Below are positions 17,276 to 26,252 of a stretch of DNA of 64,000 nt, in pieces. The stretch is taken from NCBI RefSeq assembly GCF_913777625.1, contig NZ_CAJYTI010000010.1, positions 111,095-175,094 on the forward strand, given 5' to 3'. The position numbers were made by a program, and so were the translations under genes. The notes below the pieces were generated by a model. That model was not told the origin of the DNA. It searched no databases and worked only from the letters and a program-made list of their open reading frames with translations. The first letter of the stretch is position 1, and each line of letters starts with the position of its first letter. The stretch comes from an uncultured Sphingomonas sp. (GTDB lineage: Bacteria; Pseudomonadota; Alphaproteobacteria; Sphingomonadales; Sphingomonadaceae).

Positions 17276-17372
17276 CGTCATTCCGGCGAAAGCCGGAATC
17301 CATTGGCTTCACCGGCTCGGCTCCTGCCGCGAACCGAGAGGCGAATGGATCCCGGCTTTCGCCGGGATGACA
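17276..17372. repeat. 97-bp composite inverted repeat, copy 1
   Basis: Begins CGTCATTCCGGCGAAAGCCGGAATCCATTGG-like and ends with the inverse, AATGGATCCCGGCTTTCGCCGGGATGAC. Each arm holds its own hairpin (CCGGCGAAAGCCGG; CCCGGCTTTCGCCGGG). The core of about 37 bases is not conserved between copies. Further copies lie at 27652 and 33231, all of nearly the same length. It lies between a gene end and the convergent receptor gene. Confidence 0.8.
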
Positions 17373-17431
17373 GAGCGGGGAGCGGAGCCGATGCTGGCCG
17401 ATGCTGATCGACCCCGCCCCCCTTTTGAGAC

Positions 17432-19426
17432 TCAGAAGGTCGCGACCTTGACCATGAACCGCACGTTGCGGCCCGGCTGGATCACCAGGTCCTTGTTGAG
17501 CGAGGCGGCGTTGCGCTGCACCTCGTCGGTCAGGTTCTGGCCGATGATCGCGAACTCGATCCCCGGCTGCGACTTGAACGGGCGCCAGGCGATCTGCGCG
17601 TTGAGATTGTTGTAGCCCGGCGTCTCGGTGTCGAACGCGCCGAACTTGGTCTGCTTGCCCGAATGGGTGAACTGCACCGAGGCATCCCAGATCGGGCTCA
17701 GCCAGTTGACTCCGCCGCCCAGGCGATAGGGCGGGATGCGCGGCACGTTGCCGCCATTGTCCAGCGTCGCGCGGGTATAGTCGGCCAGCGCGGTCAGCTG
17801 CAGCGTGCGGTCCTTCGCGTGGAACAGGTCGTAGCTCGCCTTGCCTTCGAGGCCGCGGAAATGCGCGCCCTGCTGGCGATAGTTGAGCTCCTTCAGGTCG
17901 CCGTCGCCGCCCACCGCGCAGGTGCCGTCGTCGTCGCAGGTGCGGCCCGTCAGGTCGCCATAGATATAGTTGTCGAACCAGGTCGAATAGGCGCTGCCGT
18001 CGAAGTGGAAACGGTCGAGGTTCACGCGCACCGTCGCCTCGATCGAGTTGGCGCGCTCGATCTTCAGGTTCGGATCGCCCGTCTCGAAGGTGTTGGGGCC
18101 GTCATGCCCGCCACGCGCGAAGAGCTCGGTGATCGCCGGCGCGCGGCCGGTGCTCGATCCGGTGAAGCCCAGCTTCACATGGCTCCCCACGTCGAGCAGC
18201 GCGCCGATGGCGCCGCTCACCGGGGTGAAGTCGCGCGACGTGAAGACGTTCGATGCCGGCGTGCCTTCCTCGCGGACATGCTCGACGCGGCCGCTCGCCT
18301 GGAGGTGGAGGGTGTCGGTCAGCGGCACCTCGGTGAACAGGTACGCCGCCTCGCTCTGGGTGGTGGTGGGGAACAGATAGCTGCTGTCCTGCCCGATCGC
18401 CGAGAATTTGCGGTTCTGCACCTCGAAGCCGATCGCCGAATTGCGGATCGGGCCCAGCGGGTTCAGCAGGAATTCGAGGTGGCCGTCGAACTCCTTGTTG
18501 CGGAACGTCGTGTCGATCGTGCCGTCCGGTTCCTTCTCGTCATGCGTATAGTCGGCATAGCTCGCGTCGAGGTTGATCGTCTTGAGCGGGCCGGCGTTCA
18601 CCACGAACACGTCGCGCGACATCACCTTGGTCTGGCGCATGTCGATATAGGTGGTGTCGCTGGGGATGCCGTACTTCGAGTTGTACTGGCTTACCGACAG
18701 GCCGACATGGCTCGCATCGTCGCCGCCGAAGAAATACGAACCGCCGACCGAGCCGCCATGGCCGCGGAAGAAGCTGTTCTGCTGGGTGCCGAGCGGCGTG
18801 TCGTAATTGCCGGCGTCGCGGTAGAAGCCGTCGGCGTGGAGTGCGACCGAGCCGAGCTTGGCATCGACCAGCGCGCCGCCTTCGCCGACATTGGAGACGG
18901 TGCCGTAGCTGCCCACCGCCTCGGCCGAGAGGGTCTCGCTCGGCAGCTTCATCGGCACGCGGTTGTTGATCACGTTGACCACGCCGCCGATCGCCTGGCT
19001 GCCGTAGCGCAGCGTGCCGGCGCCGCGGACGACCTCGATGCTCTGCGCGGCGAAGGGATCGACCGGCATGCCGTGATCGGGGCCGATATCGGACACGTCG
19101 GAGCTGCTCGCGCCGTTTTCCAGGATGCGCACGCGCGTCGCGTCCATGCCGCGGATGATCGGCCGGCTGGCACCGCTGGCGAACGTCGTCGCGGCGATGC
19201 CCGGCTCCTGCGCCAGTGCGTCGCTGATGCTGGCGCCCCCGGCGCGCAGGATCTGGTCGCGATCGACATGGGTGACGATGGTCGGCACTTCGTCGCTGGC
19301 GACCGCATAGGGCGCAGCGGTGACGATGATGGTGTTCTTGTCGTTCGCCTGCTGCGGATCGTTGTCGGCAAAGGCATGGGGAACGAACGCGACGACGGCG
19401 GCGCCGGCGAGAAGGGCAGTACGCAT
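17432..19426 (-). CDS. TonB-dependent outer membrane receptor, ZnuD-like
   Basis: 664 residues from MRTALLAGAAVVAF with a Sec signal peptide. A plug domain follows (IIVTAAPY, ISDALAQEPGIAATTF, RPIIRGMDATRVRILENG) with the SSSDVSDIGPDHGMPVDP stretch, then a 22-strand barrel ending VIQPGRNVRFMVKVATF. The phrases around GPDHG and the end LNKDLVIQPGRN resemble ZnuD zinc receptors. An acidic/cysteine loop, TCDDDGTCAVGGDGD, lies in an extracellular loop around residues 495-510. A small His/Cys exported protein is encoded just upstream on the same strand, which fits metal uptake. Substrate is inferred. Confidence 0.85.
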   Translation of the reverse strand: MRTALLAGAAVVAFVPHAFADNDPQQANDKNTIIVTAAPYAVASDEVPTIVTHVDRDQILRAGGASISDALAQEPGIAATTFASGASRPIIRGMDATRVRILENGASSSDVSDIGPDHGMPVDPFAAQSIEVVRGAGTLRYGSQAIGGVVNVINNRVPMKLPSETLSAEAVGSYGTVSNVGEGGALVDAKLGSVALHADGFYRDAGNYDTPLGTQQNSFFRGHGGSVGGSYFFGGDDASHVGLSVSQYNSKYGIPSDTTYIDMRQTKVMSRDVFVVNAGPLKTINLDASYADYTHDEKEPDGTIDTTFRNKEFDGHLEFLLNPLGPIRNSAIGFEVQNRKFSAIGQDSSYLFPTTTQSEAAYLFTEVPLTDTLHLQASGRVEHVREEGTPASNVFTSRDFTPVSGAIGALLDVGSHVKLGFTGSSTGRAPAITELFARGGHDGPNTFETGDPNLKIERANSIEATVRVNLDRFHFDGSAYSTWFDNYIYGDLTGRTCDDDGTCAVGGDGDLKELNYRQQGAHFRGLEGKASYDLFHAKDRTLQLTALADYTRATLDNGGNVPRIPPYRLGGGVNWLSPIWDASVQFTHSGKQTKFGAFDTETPGYNNLNAQIAWRPFKSQPGIEFAIIGQNLTDEVQRNAASLNKDLVIQPGRNVRFMVKVATF

Positions 19427-19488
19427 GGGGGTAACACTCCGAGAACCTGGGGGCACGCGCCGGTGGTCCGGCGGTGCTTAATCGTTGA

Positions 19489-19842
19489 TCAGGCGGTGCG
19501 GAGTGCGGGGGGCGCACGGCTGCGCCAGGCATGCGAGCGGAGCAGGCGAGCCGCCGGCGTCGCGGTGAGCGGCTGGTGCCAGGCGGCGGCCGGTGCGGGC
19601 AGCGCGAATGCGGGGCCCGACGCGGCAAGATAGGCGCCGGCAGTCGCCGCTTCGGCACAGAGCGGGCAATCCTGGTCGTCGCCGCCGCGCTTCGGCGCGT
19701 GGTGCGCATGCGGCGCGGCGCTCCAGCCGGCACCCTCATGGACGTGCGCCCGCACGATCCCCGCCTGCCAGCATAGCGCGAACGCCAGCAGCAGCGCCGG
19801 CAGCAGCCGGACAAGGGAACGAAGAGTGCGGGAAACACGCAT
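19489..19842 (-). CDS. Small His/Cys-containing exported protein, DUF2946-like
   Basis: 117 residues. An N-terminal hydrophobic segment (LLPALLLAFALCWQAGIVRA) is followed by HVHEGAGW, APHAHHAPKRGGDD and DCPLCAEAA, a combination seen in the DUF2946-type proteins often found beside TonB receptors for copper or zinc. The His-x-His and Cys-x-x-Cys groups suggest metal binding in the periplasm. It precedes the ZnuD-like receptor by 62 bases on the same strand and may share its promoter. There is no strong ribosome binding site, and a hairpin (CCGATGC at 19845-19851 with GCATCGG at 19861-19867) sits directly before the ATG. Confidence 0.65.
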   Translation of the reverse strand: MRVSRTLRSLVRLLPALLLAFALCWQAGIVRAHVHEGAGWSAAPHAHHAPKRGGDDQDCPLCAEAATAGAYLAASGPAFALPAPAAAWHQPLTATPAARLLRSHAWRSRAPPALRTA

Positions 19843-19891
19843 TTCCGATGCCGTACTGCAGCATCGGGAATGTTTCAATATATCATGCGTC

Positions 19892-21463
19892 TCAAATTGT
19901 ATCGATCGCGATGGAGCGATCGGCCAAGGCCAGCGGCGCATGGCGGTGCGAGACGAGGACCAGCCCGGTCCCGGTCGCGTCGAGCCAGCGGTGCAGCCGC
20001 GTGACGAGTTCGGCCTCGGTGGCGGCGTCGAGCCCTTCGCTCGGCTCGTCGAGCAGCAGCCAGGGCCGTCCGGCGAGCAGCGCGCGGGCCAGCGACAGCC
20101 GTTTGCGCTCGCCGCCGGACAGCGTGCCGCCCGCCTCGGCCACCGGCGTGTCGAGTCCGGCGGGCATCGCCGCAACGCTGGTGTCGAGGCAGGCGGTGTG
20201 GAGCGCCGTCCACATCTCGGCCTCGGCAATGCCGGGCCGGGCGACGCGGAGATTGTCGCCGATCGAGCCGGCGATCAGCACGGCGTCCTGCGGCGACAGG
20301 GCGCACTGGCGGCGGAGCGTATCGGCGGGCACCTGGTCGAGCGGGGTGTCGTCCAGCGTCAATTCGTGCACCGGCGTGCGCAGCCCCGCCAGCGCCTCGA
20401 TCAGCCGGGTCTTGCCGGTGCCCGAGGCGCCGGTGACCGCGACGCGATCGCCGGGAGCAAGCCGGTGCGTGCCGAGCGTGATCGGCTGCGCGGCGGCCGC
20501 AGCGGCCGGGGCGGAGGGGAGATCGCCGGGCAGGTCGGCCAGCGTGGCGAGTCGGGCGAGACCCTGCTCGACGCGGGCCTGGCGCAGCGCGGTGCGGGCG
20601 AAGGCGGCCATCGCCTCCACCGATGCGGCGGCGGCGAGCAGCGCCAGCGCGCGGATCGGGGCGGATCCTTCGGCGAGCGCGAAGACCAGCGCGGCGGCGA
20701 GCGTGCCATAGCCGGCGAGCAGCCCCGCCACGATGCCGTCGCCGCGCGCCAGTGCCGCGCGTGCCCGGTCGAGCGGTCGGGACAGTTCGGCGATCGTCTC
20801 GGCCACGCGCGGGGCGAGGCCATAGGCGATGATCTCGGGCCGGGCGGCGGCATAGTCGACGAAGGCGGTGCGCAGCGCGCCGAGGGCTTCGGCCGCCTCG
20901 GCGGCGGGGCGGGTGGTCAACCGCCGGGCGGCGAGGGTGAGCAGCGGCGGCAGGGCGGCGAGCAGCAGCGCCAGCGCCAGCGCTGCCTTCCATCCGGCGA
21001 GCGCGACCAGCGCGACGGCGAACAGCGCGGCGGCAAGGCTGGCCGGGCGGCTCGGGCGGCGGACGACCAGATCCTCGAGCGCCTCGATATCGCCGATCAG
21101 CCGGGCACTGGCGTCGCCGCCGGCAAGGTCGGGCGCGGTGCGGCTGTCCTGTGCGGCGAGCGTCCCGAACAGCTGGCCGCGCAGGTCCGCCATCGCGGTG
21201 AGCGCGGCCTGATGCGACAGCAGGCGTTCGCCGTAGCGGCCTGCAGTGCGCAGGATGGCGAGGCCGCGGATCGCCGCACTCGGGATCAGATAGTTGAACG
21301 CGGCGACGGCCGCCGCGCCGCTCGCGCCGGCAATCGCGGCACCGGTGAGGAACCAGCCGGACAGTGCCAGCAACAGGATCGCGGCGAGTCCGGCGATCGT
21401 CGCGCAGGCCAGCGCCTGGCGCAGCGTGCGGCGTTCGGGGGCGGTGAGGGGGAAGGGGGTCAC
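19892..21463 (-). CDS. cydC: Heterodimeric thiol-reductant ABC exporter subunit CydC
   Basis: 523 residues with a GTG start that overlaps the cydD stop (GTGA). Six membrane helices occupy about residues 15-290. The ATPase domain has Walker A VTGASGTGKTRLIEAL and signature GGTLSGGERKRLSLARALL with LLLDEPSEGLD. With CydD it exports cysteine and glutathione (and may handle haem) to the periplasm, which is needed to assemble cytochrome bd. Its location beside cydAB supports this. Confidence 0.9.
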   Translation of the reverse strand: MTPFPLTAPERRTLRQALACATIAGLAAILLLALSGWFLTGAAIAGASGAAAVAAFNYLIPSAAIRGLAILRTAGRYGERLLSHQAALTAMADLRGQLFGTLAAQDSRTAPDLAGGDASARLIGDIEALEDLVVRRPSRPASLAAALFAVALVALAGWKAALALALLLAALPPLLTLAARRLTTRPAAEAAEALGALRTAFVDYAAARPEIIAYGLAPRVAETIAELSRPLDRARAALARGDGIVAGLLAGYGTLAAALVFALAEGSAPIRALALLAAAASVEAMAAFARTALRQARVEQGLARLATLADLPGDLPSAPAAAAAAQPITLGTHRLAPGDRVAVTGASGTGKTRLIEALAGLRTPVHELTLDDTPLDQVPADTLRRQCALSPQDAVLIAGSIGDNLRVARPGIAEAEMWTALHTACLDTSVAAMPAGLDTPVAEAGGTLSGGERKRLSLARALLAGRPWLLLDEPSEGLDAATEAELVTRLHRWLDATGTGLVLVSHRHAPLALADRSIAIDTI

Positions 21464-22989
21464 AGCGTCACCTCGGCATCGGCGGCCGCGATCAGGCGCG
21501 GATCATGGGTGGCGACGATCACCGCGCGTTCGGCGGCGACGACGCGGAGCAGCGCGGTGATCGCGGCGGCGGATGCGTCGTCGAGATCGGCGGTGGGCTC
21601 GTCGGCGAGCAGCAGCGGGCGATCGGCGAGGAGCGCGCGGGCGAGGCCGAGTCGCCGCCGCTCGCCGCCCGACAGGCCGGAGCCGCGATGGTCGAGCAGC
21701 AGGTCGAGGGTCGCACCCCGCTGGGCAAGCATCGCGCCAAGACCGACGCGGCCGATCGCGACGCGCAGGTCCGCGTCGGCGGCGTCCGGTGCGGCGAGCG
21801 CGAGGTTGTCGCGCAGGGTGCCGGGGAGGATCAGCGGATGCTGTGCCGCCCAGGCGATGGCGTGCGGCGAAAGCGGCGTGATCGTGCCGCCGCTCGGCAC
21901 GATCTGCCCCGCGATGGCGGCGAGCAGACTGGTCTTGCCGCTGCCGGTGGGGCCGGTCAGCGCGAGCAGCCCGGTGGTGCCGATCGACAGGTCGACCGGG
22001 CCGATCGTGCGGCCGGGCCAGGCGATCATCAGCGCGCTAGCCTCCACCCCGGCGAAGACGGCCGGTGCGGTTGCGGCAGGCGCGACCTCCGGCACCGCCG
22101 CGATCGCCGTTCGCGCTGCCTCGCCGAGCTGCTTGTCGTGATAGGCCGCCGCCAGCCGCCGCATCGGCAGGTAGAATTCGGGCGCCATCGCCAGTGCGAA
22201 GAACGCCTCGCGCAGCGTCAGCGTCTCCGGATCCGGGAAGGGGAGCAGCCCCAGCAGGCTGAAGCCGCAATAGACCGCGACCAGCGCCACCGCGAGCGCC
22301 GAGAAGAATTCGAGCACCGCGCTCGACAGGAAGGCGACGCGGAGCACCGCCACCGTCCGCTCCGCGACGTCGCGGGTGGCGACGCGGACCTGGCGGGCGA
22401 TCCGCTCCTCGGCGGCGAAATGGCGCAGGATCGGCAGGGTGCGGATGCGATCGACGAACAGGTCGGAGAGATTGCCCAGCGCTTCCAGCTGGCGTTCCGA
22501 CGCGCGCTTGGCCGCCGTGCCCGCGAGGATCATGCCGAAGACGAAGGGCACCAGCGTGCCGAGCAGGATGCCCGCGGCGACCAGGCTGGCGCAGGCGATG
22601 ATCGCCACCGCCACCAGCGGCGCGGCGGCGGCTGCCACCCGGGCGGGGACGAAGCGCGTTTCATAGCCTTCGATCGTCGCGACATGGTCGATCGCCAGCG
22701 TGGCCGATTGCCCGCTCGACGGCGCCGCGCCGCTGCCGAGCAGCCGCTCGACCAGGTTGCGGCGGAGCGGCGCGGTCGTCGCCTGCGCGCCGCGCACCGC
22801 CAGCATCGGCACGCCCCAGGCGGTGGCGGCCCGCACCAGCCCGCCGCCGAGCATCGCCGCGAAGGCGGCCCCCGGCACGGCGTGCCCGGCCGCTGCGGCG
22901 GCGACGCCGTCGGCAATACCCCAGGCGAACAATGCCGCCCCGCCCAAGTCGATGATCCAGGCGAGCCCGGCCTGTTTTTGAAGCGCCAT
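21460..22989 (-). CDS. cydD: Thiol-reductant ABC exporter subunit CydD
   Basis: 509 residues from MALQKQAGLAWIIDLGG. The membrane domain covers about residues 1-290 (LADLFVDRIRTLPILRHF-type helix, written NLSDLFVDRIRTLPILRHFA). Walker A is LTGPTGSGKTSLLAAIAG and the signature is GSGLSGGERRRLGLARALL, with LLADEPTADLD as Walker B. It reads away from cydA across a 118-base gap containing a perfect palindrome. CydD normally precedes CydC, as here. Confidence 0.9.
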   Translation of the reverse strand: MALQKQAGLAWIIDLGGAALFAWGIADGVAAAAAGHAVPGAAFAAMLGGGLVRAATAWGVPMLAVRGAQATTAPLRRNLVERLLGSGAAPSSGQSATLAIDHVATIEGYETRFVPARVAAAAAPLVAVAIIACASLVAAGILLGTLVPFVFGMILAGTAAKRASERQLEALGNLSDLFVDRIRTLPILRHFAAEERIARQVRVATRDVAERTVAVLRVAFLSSAVLEFFSALAVALVAVYCGFSLLGLLPFPDPETLTLREAFFALAMAPEFYLPMRRLAAAYHDKQLGEAARTAIAAVPEVAPAATAPAVFAGVEASALMIAWPGRTIGPVDLSIGTTGLLALTGPTGSGKTSLLAAIAGQIVPSGGTITPLSPHAIAWAAQHPLILPGTLRDNLALAAPDAADADLRVAIGRVGLGAMLAQRGATLDLLLDHRGSGLSGGERRRLGLARALLADRPLLLADEPTADLDDASAAAITALLRVVAAERAVIVATHDPRLIAAADAEVTL

Positions 22990-23050
22990 ATGAGACAAAA
23001 TGTACAAGCGATTTCCGCAGTGCAACGGAATAGGGGATATCCCGCATAGG

Positions 23051-23064
23051 CGGTGGCGCCACCG
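23051..23064. promoter_or_regulatory. 14-bp perfect palindrome between divergent cydD and cydA
   Basis: CGGTGGCGCCACCG is fully self-complementary and lies 44 bases before cydA and 62 bases from the cydD start. A second 8-bp palindrome, GCCTAGGC, follows at about 23067. The position suits an operator for both operons. No FNR box (TTGAT-N4-ATCAA) was seen in this gap. A random GC-rich palindrome cannot be excluded. Confidence 0.3.
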
Positions 23065-23107
23065 AAGCCTAGGCCGCGAACACCGGCTCTTTGCTGAGGA
23101 CACAACT

Positions 23108-24697
23108 ATGGATATGGCAGTCGTAGAGCTGTCGCGCCTGCAATTCGCGCTGACAGCGATGTACCACTTCCTGTTCGTGCCGTTGACGCTGGGCCTTTCC
23201 TTCATCCTCGTGATCATGGAAAGCGTCTATGTCGTTACCGATCGCCCGATCTGGAGAGACATCACCCGTTTCTGGGCCAAGCTATTTGGCATCAACTTCG
23301 TCCTCGGGGTCGCAACCGGGCTGACGATGGAATTCGAATTCGGGACCAACTGGTCCTATTACTCGCACTATGTGGGCGACATCTTCGGGGCGCCGCTGGC
23401 GATCGAAGGTCTGATGGCCTTCTTCCTCGAAGCCACCTTTGTCGGCCTGATGTTCTTCGGCTGGGATCGCCTGTCGAAGCGCCAGCATCTGATGGTCACC
23501 TTCCTCACCGCGCTCGGCACCAATTTGTCGGCGCTGTGGATCCTCGTCGCGAACGGCTGGATGCAGCACCCGGCGGGGGCGGTGTTCAACGCCGACACGA
23601 TGCGCATGGAAGTCGTCGACTTCATGGCGGTGATCTTCAATCCTGTCGCCCAGGCGAAGTTCGTCCACACGGTCAGTGCGGGGTATGTCTGCGCCAGCGT
23701 GTTCGTGCTCGGCGTCTCGGCCTATTATCTGCTGCGGGGGCGCCATCTGGAGCTCGCCAAGCGCAGCTTCGCGGTGGCCGCGGCATTCGGCCTCGCGGCC
23801 TCGCTGTCGGTCGTCGTGCTCGGTGACGAGAGCGGCTATGCGCTGACCGACAACCAGAAGATGAAGCTCGCCGCGATCGAGGCCGAATGGCACACCGAGG
23901 CGGCACCGGCCGGCATCACCGTGTTCGGCTTCCCCTCGAACCAGGGTCGCGAGACGCTGTTCCAGGTGAAGGTGCCTTATGTGCTGGGCCTGATCGGCAC
24001 GCGCAGCCTCACCGGCCAGGTGGAAGGCATCTATCCGCTGGTGGGCAAGGCCCGGCTGCGGATCGAGAACGGCCTGATCGCCTATGACGCGCTGCAGACG
24101 CTGAAGACCGATCGCACCAACATCGCCGCACGGGCGAAGTTCGAGGCGACCAAGGGCGATCTCGGCTATGCCCTGCTGCTGAAGCGCTGGGTTGCCGATC
24201 CGCGCCAGGCCAACGAGGCACAGAAGGATCGCGCCGCCTGGTCGACCGTTCCCAACGTGCCGGCGGTGTTCTGGCTGTTCCGCGGCATGGCCGCACTCGG
24301 CTTCTTCTTCATCGCCTTCTTCGCCGCCGCGCTCTACTACGCCAATTCGCGCCGCTTCCACCGCAAATGGTTCCTGCGCGCGGCGATGTGGGTGATCCCG
24401 CTGCCCTGGCTCGCAATCGAGTTCGGCTGGGTCGTCGCCGAAGTGGGGCGCCAGCCCTGGGCGGTCGATGGCGTGCTGCCGACCTTCCTTGCCACCTCGA
24501 GCCTGACCGTCCCCGCACTCTGGACCACGATCATCGGCTTCACGGCGATCTATGGCCTGATGGCAGTGATCGAGTTCCGCCTGATGCTCGCCAGCATCAA
24601 GCACGGGCCCGAGACCTACGAGCCCTGGCAACCCCGCCACGACGCGGTGCCCGATGCACCCGCGCCGCGGCCGCTCCACGCCGTTCCCGCGGAATGA
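23108..24697 (+). CDS. cydA: Cytochrome bd ubiquinol oxidase subunit I
   Basis: 529 residues, close to the 522 of E. coli CydA. H20 in FALTAMYHFLFVPLTLG corresponds to the haem b595/d ligand near the N-terminus. The quinol-binding Q-loop region includes GFPSNQGRETLFQVKVPYVLGLI, and GRQPW (EVGRQPWAVDGVLPT) is the conserved motif before the last helices. The enzyme oxidises ubiquinol and reduces oxygen to water in the inner membrane with high oxygen affinity. It is followed by cydB and a cydX-type gene, a complete oxidase operon. Confidence 0.95.
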   Translation: MDMAVVELSRLQFALTAMYHFLFVPLTLGLSFILVIMESVYVVTDRPIWRDITRFWAKLFGINFVLGVATGLTMEFEFGTNWSYYSHYVGDIFGAPLAIEGLMAFFLEATFVGLMFFGWDRLSKRQHLMVTFLTALGTNLSALWILVANGWMQHPAGAVFNADTMRMEVVDFMAVIFNPVAQAKFVHTVSAGYVCASVFVLGVSAYYLLRGRHLELAKRSFAVAAAFGLAASLSVVVLGDESGYALTDNQKMKLAAIEAEWHTEAAPAGITVFGFPSNQGRETLFQVKVPYVLGLIGTRSLTGQVEGIYPLVGKARLRIENGLIAYDALQTLKTDRTNIAARAKFEATKGDLGYALLLKRWVADPRQANEAQKDRAAWSTVPNVPAVFWLFRGMAALGFFFIAFFAAALYYANSRRFHRKWFLRAAMWVIPLPWLAIEFGWVVAEVGRQPWAVDGVLPTFLATSSLTVPALWTTIIGFTAIYGLMAVIEFRLMLASIKHGPETYEPWQPRHDAVPDAPAPRPLHAVPAE

Positions 24698-24718
24698 GCG
24701 CGAGCAAGGAGAAAGAAC

Positions 24719-25864
24719 ATGTCCATCCCGCTCGATTATGAAATCCTGCGCCTGATCTGGTGGGCGCTGCTGGGGGTGCTGCTGATCGGCTTCGTGCTGA
24801 CCGACGGCTTCGACCTGGGAACGGCGGCGCTGCTGCCGTTCGTGGGCCGCACCGACGAGGAGCGCCGCATGGTGATCAACACCGTCGGCCCGACCTGGGA
24901 AGGCAACCAGGTGTGGTTCATCCTGGGGGGCGGCGCCATCTTCGCCGCCTGGCCGTTCGTCTATGCGGTCAGCTTCTCGGGCTTCTACCTCGCGATGTTC
25001 CTCGTGCTGGCGGCGCTGATCCTGCGGCCGGTCGGCTTCAAGTACCGTTCCAAGCGCCCCGACGCCGCCTGGCGGTCGCGCTGGGACTGGGCGCTGTTCC
25101 TCGGCGGCTTCGTGCCGGCGCTGGTGTTCGGCGTCGCGGTGGGTAACGTGCTGCTCGGCGCGCCCTTCCGCCTCGATAGCGATCTGCGCTCCTTCTACGA
25201 AGGCACGCTGCTCGGCCTGTTCACCCCGTTCAGCCTCGTTGCCGGCCTGCTCTCGGTGGCGATGCTGGTGCTCCACGGCGCCGGCTGGCTGAGCCTCAAG
25301 GCCGAAGGCGTGGTGGTGGAGCGCGCCCAGCGCTTCGGCACCGTCGCGGCGATCCTCGCGATCGTGCTGTTCGCGGTCGGCGGTGCGTTCGTCGCCTATG
25401 GTGACATGGGCTATCGCCTGGTCGGCGTCGTCGATCCCAATGGCCCGTCCAACCCGCATCTGATCCAGACGGTGAAGGCGCCGGGCGCGTGGCTGAGCAA
25501 CTATGGCGCCCATCCCTGGATGCTGATCGCCCCGGTGCTCGGCTTCCTGGGGCCGGTGCTGGCGCTGATCGGCCTCCGCGGCCGGAGCGGCACGCTGGTG
25601 TTCGCGGGGTCGTCGCTGGCCAATGTCGGCATCATCGCCACCGTCGGCCTGTCGATGTTCCCGTTCATCCTGCCGAGCGCGATCGACCCGGCCTCCAGCC
25701 TCACCGCCTGGAACGCCTCGTCGAGCCACCTCACGCTGTTCATCATGCTTGTGTGCACGCTGGTCTTCATGCCGATCGTGCTCGCCTACACCGCTTGGGT
25801 GTACAAGGTGATGTTCGGCCGCGTGACGGGGGAAGAGGTGCGCCTCAACCCCGACTTCTACTGA
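24719..25864 (+). CDS. cydB: Cytochrome bd ubiquinol oxidase subunit II
   Basis: 381 residues, the usual length. The start is MSIPLDYEILRLIWWALLGVLLIGFVLTDGFDLG; the GFDLG motif and the later RTDEERRMVINTVGPTWEGNQVWFI are hallmarks of CydB. About eight to nine membrane helices. AAGGAG lies 10 bases ahead of the ATG, and the gap to cydA is 21 bases. Confidence 0.95.
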   Translation: MSIPLDYEILRLIWWALLGVLLIGFVLTDGFDLGTAALLPFVGRTDEERRMVINTVGPTWEGNQVWFILGGGAIFAAWPFVYAVSFSGFYLAMFLVLAALILRPVGFKYRSKRPDAAWRSRWDWALFLGGFVPALVFGVAVGNVLLGAPFRLDSDLRSFYEGTLLGLFTPFSLVAGLLSVAMLVLHGAGWLSLKAEGVVVERAQRFGTVAAILAIVLFAVGGAFVAYGDMGYRLVGVVDPNGPSNPHLIQTVKAPGAWLSNYGAHPWMLIAPVLGFLGPVLALIGLRGRSGTLVFAGSSLANVGIIATVGLSMFPFILPSAIDPASSLTAWNASSSHLTLFIMLVCTLVFMPIVLAYTAWVYKVMFGRVTGEEVRLNPDFY

Positions 25865-25875
25865 GGAGTAATTCC

Positions 25876-25992
25876 ATGTGGTATTTCGCCTGGATCCTGG
25901 GAACCTGCCTGGCGGTTGCGGCCGCGGTGCTCAACGGCATCTGGCACGAGTTCCATTCGGACCCCGCATCGGACCTGACGGTGCTGGATTGA
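25876..25992 (+). CDS. cydX: CydX/CbdX-type small subunit of cytochrome bd oxidase
   Basis: 38 residues: MWYFAWILGTCLAVAAAVLN then GIWHEF and an acidic tail. The MWYFAWILG start and single membrane helix ending near a conserved acidic residue are the CydX/YbgT signature. The small subunit stabilises the haems of the CydAB complex. GAGGAG lies 9-10 bases before the ATG, and the gene begins 11 bases after the cydB stop. It is easily missed by gene callers because of its size. Confidence 0.9.
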   Translation: MWYFAWILGTCLAVAAAVLNGIWHEFHSDPASDLTVLD

Positions 25993-26047
25993 ACCCCGAG
26001 GCCGCGCGATCGACTAGGCGATCGCGCGACCTTGCAGGAGGAGAGGG

Positions 26048-26082
26048 AAGGCGGCGGATCGACAAGGTCCGCCGCCTTTTCC
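26048..26082 (+). terminator. Intrinsic terminator of the cydAB-X operon
   Basis: An 11-bp perfect stem, AAGGCGGCGGA and TCCGCCGCCTT, with a 9-base loop and a following TTCC/T-rich run. It lies 55 bases after the cydX stop and also faces the end of the small minus-strand gene. Confidence 0.8.
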
Positions 26083-26093
26083 TTGTCCGGCAG

Positions 26094-26252
26094 TTACATC
26101 GGATCGCCGTCGGCGCGGCGTTCGAAGATGGCGGCCAGTTCTAGGTGCAGGCGCTTGTGGCGCTCGTTGGGCGCGCGCTCGGCGCGGTCCCGCTCCTGCT
26201 CGGCACGCAGGCGGAAGTGGCTTTCAAGAGGGGCCTTGTGCGTGGCGTTCAT
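26094..26252 (-). CDS. Small basic/acidic helical hypothetical protein
   Basis: 52 residues, beginning MNATHKAPLESHF and continuing with alternating Arg/Glu (RLRAEQERDRAERAPNERHKRL), so probably one long amphipathic helix in the cytoplasm. Comparable small proteins occur in sphingomonads, but I cannot name a family. The ribosome binding site is weak. It is kept because its codon choice and composition look protein-like and it ends just beside the cyd terminator. Confidence 0.45.
   Translation of the reverse strand: MNATHKAPLESHFRLRAEQERDRAERAPNERHKRLHLELAAIFERRADGDPM

Noticed and set aside
22990..23107. FNR/Anr box (TTGAT-N4-ATCAA) expected ahead of cydA
   Set aside because: I looked for it on both strands in this gap and before hemN (40723-40814) and found no acceptable match.
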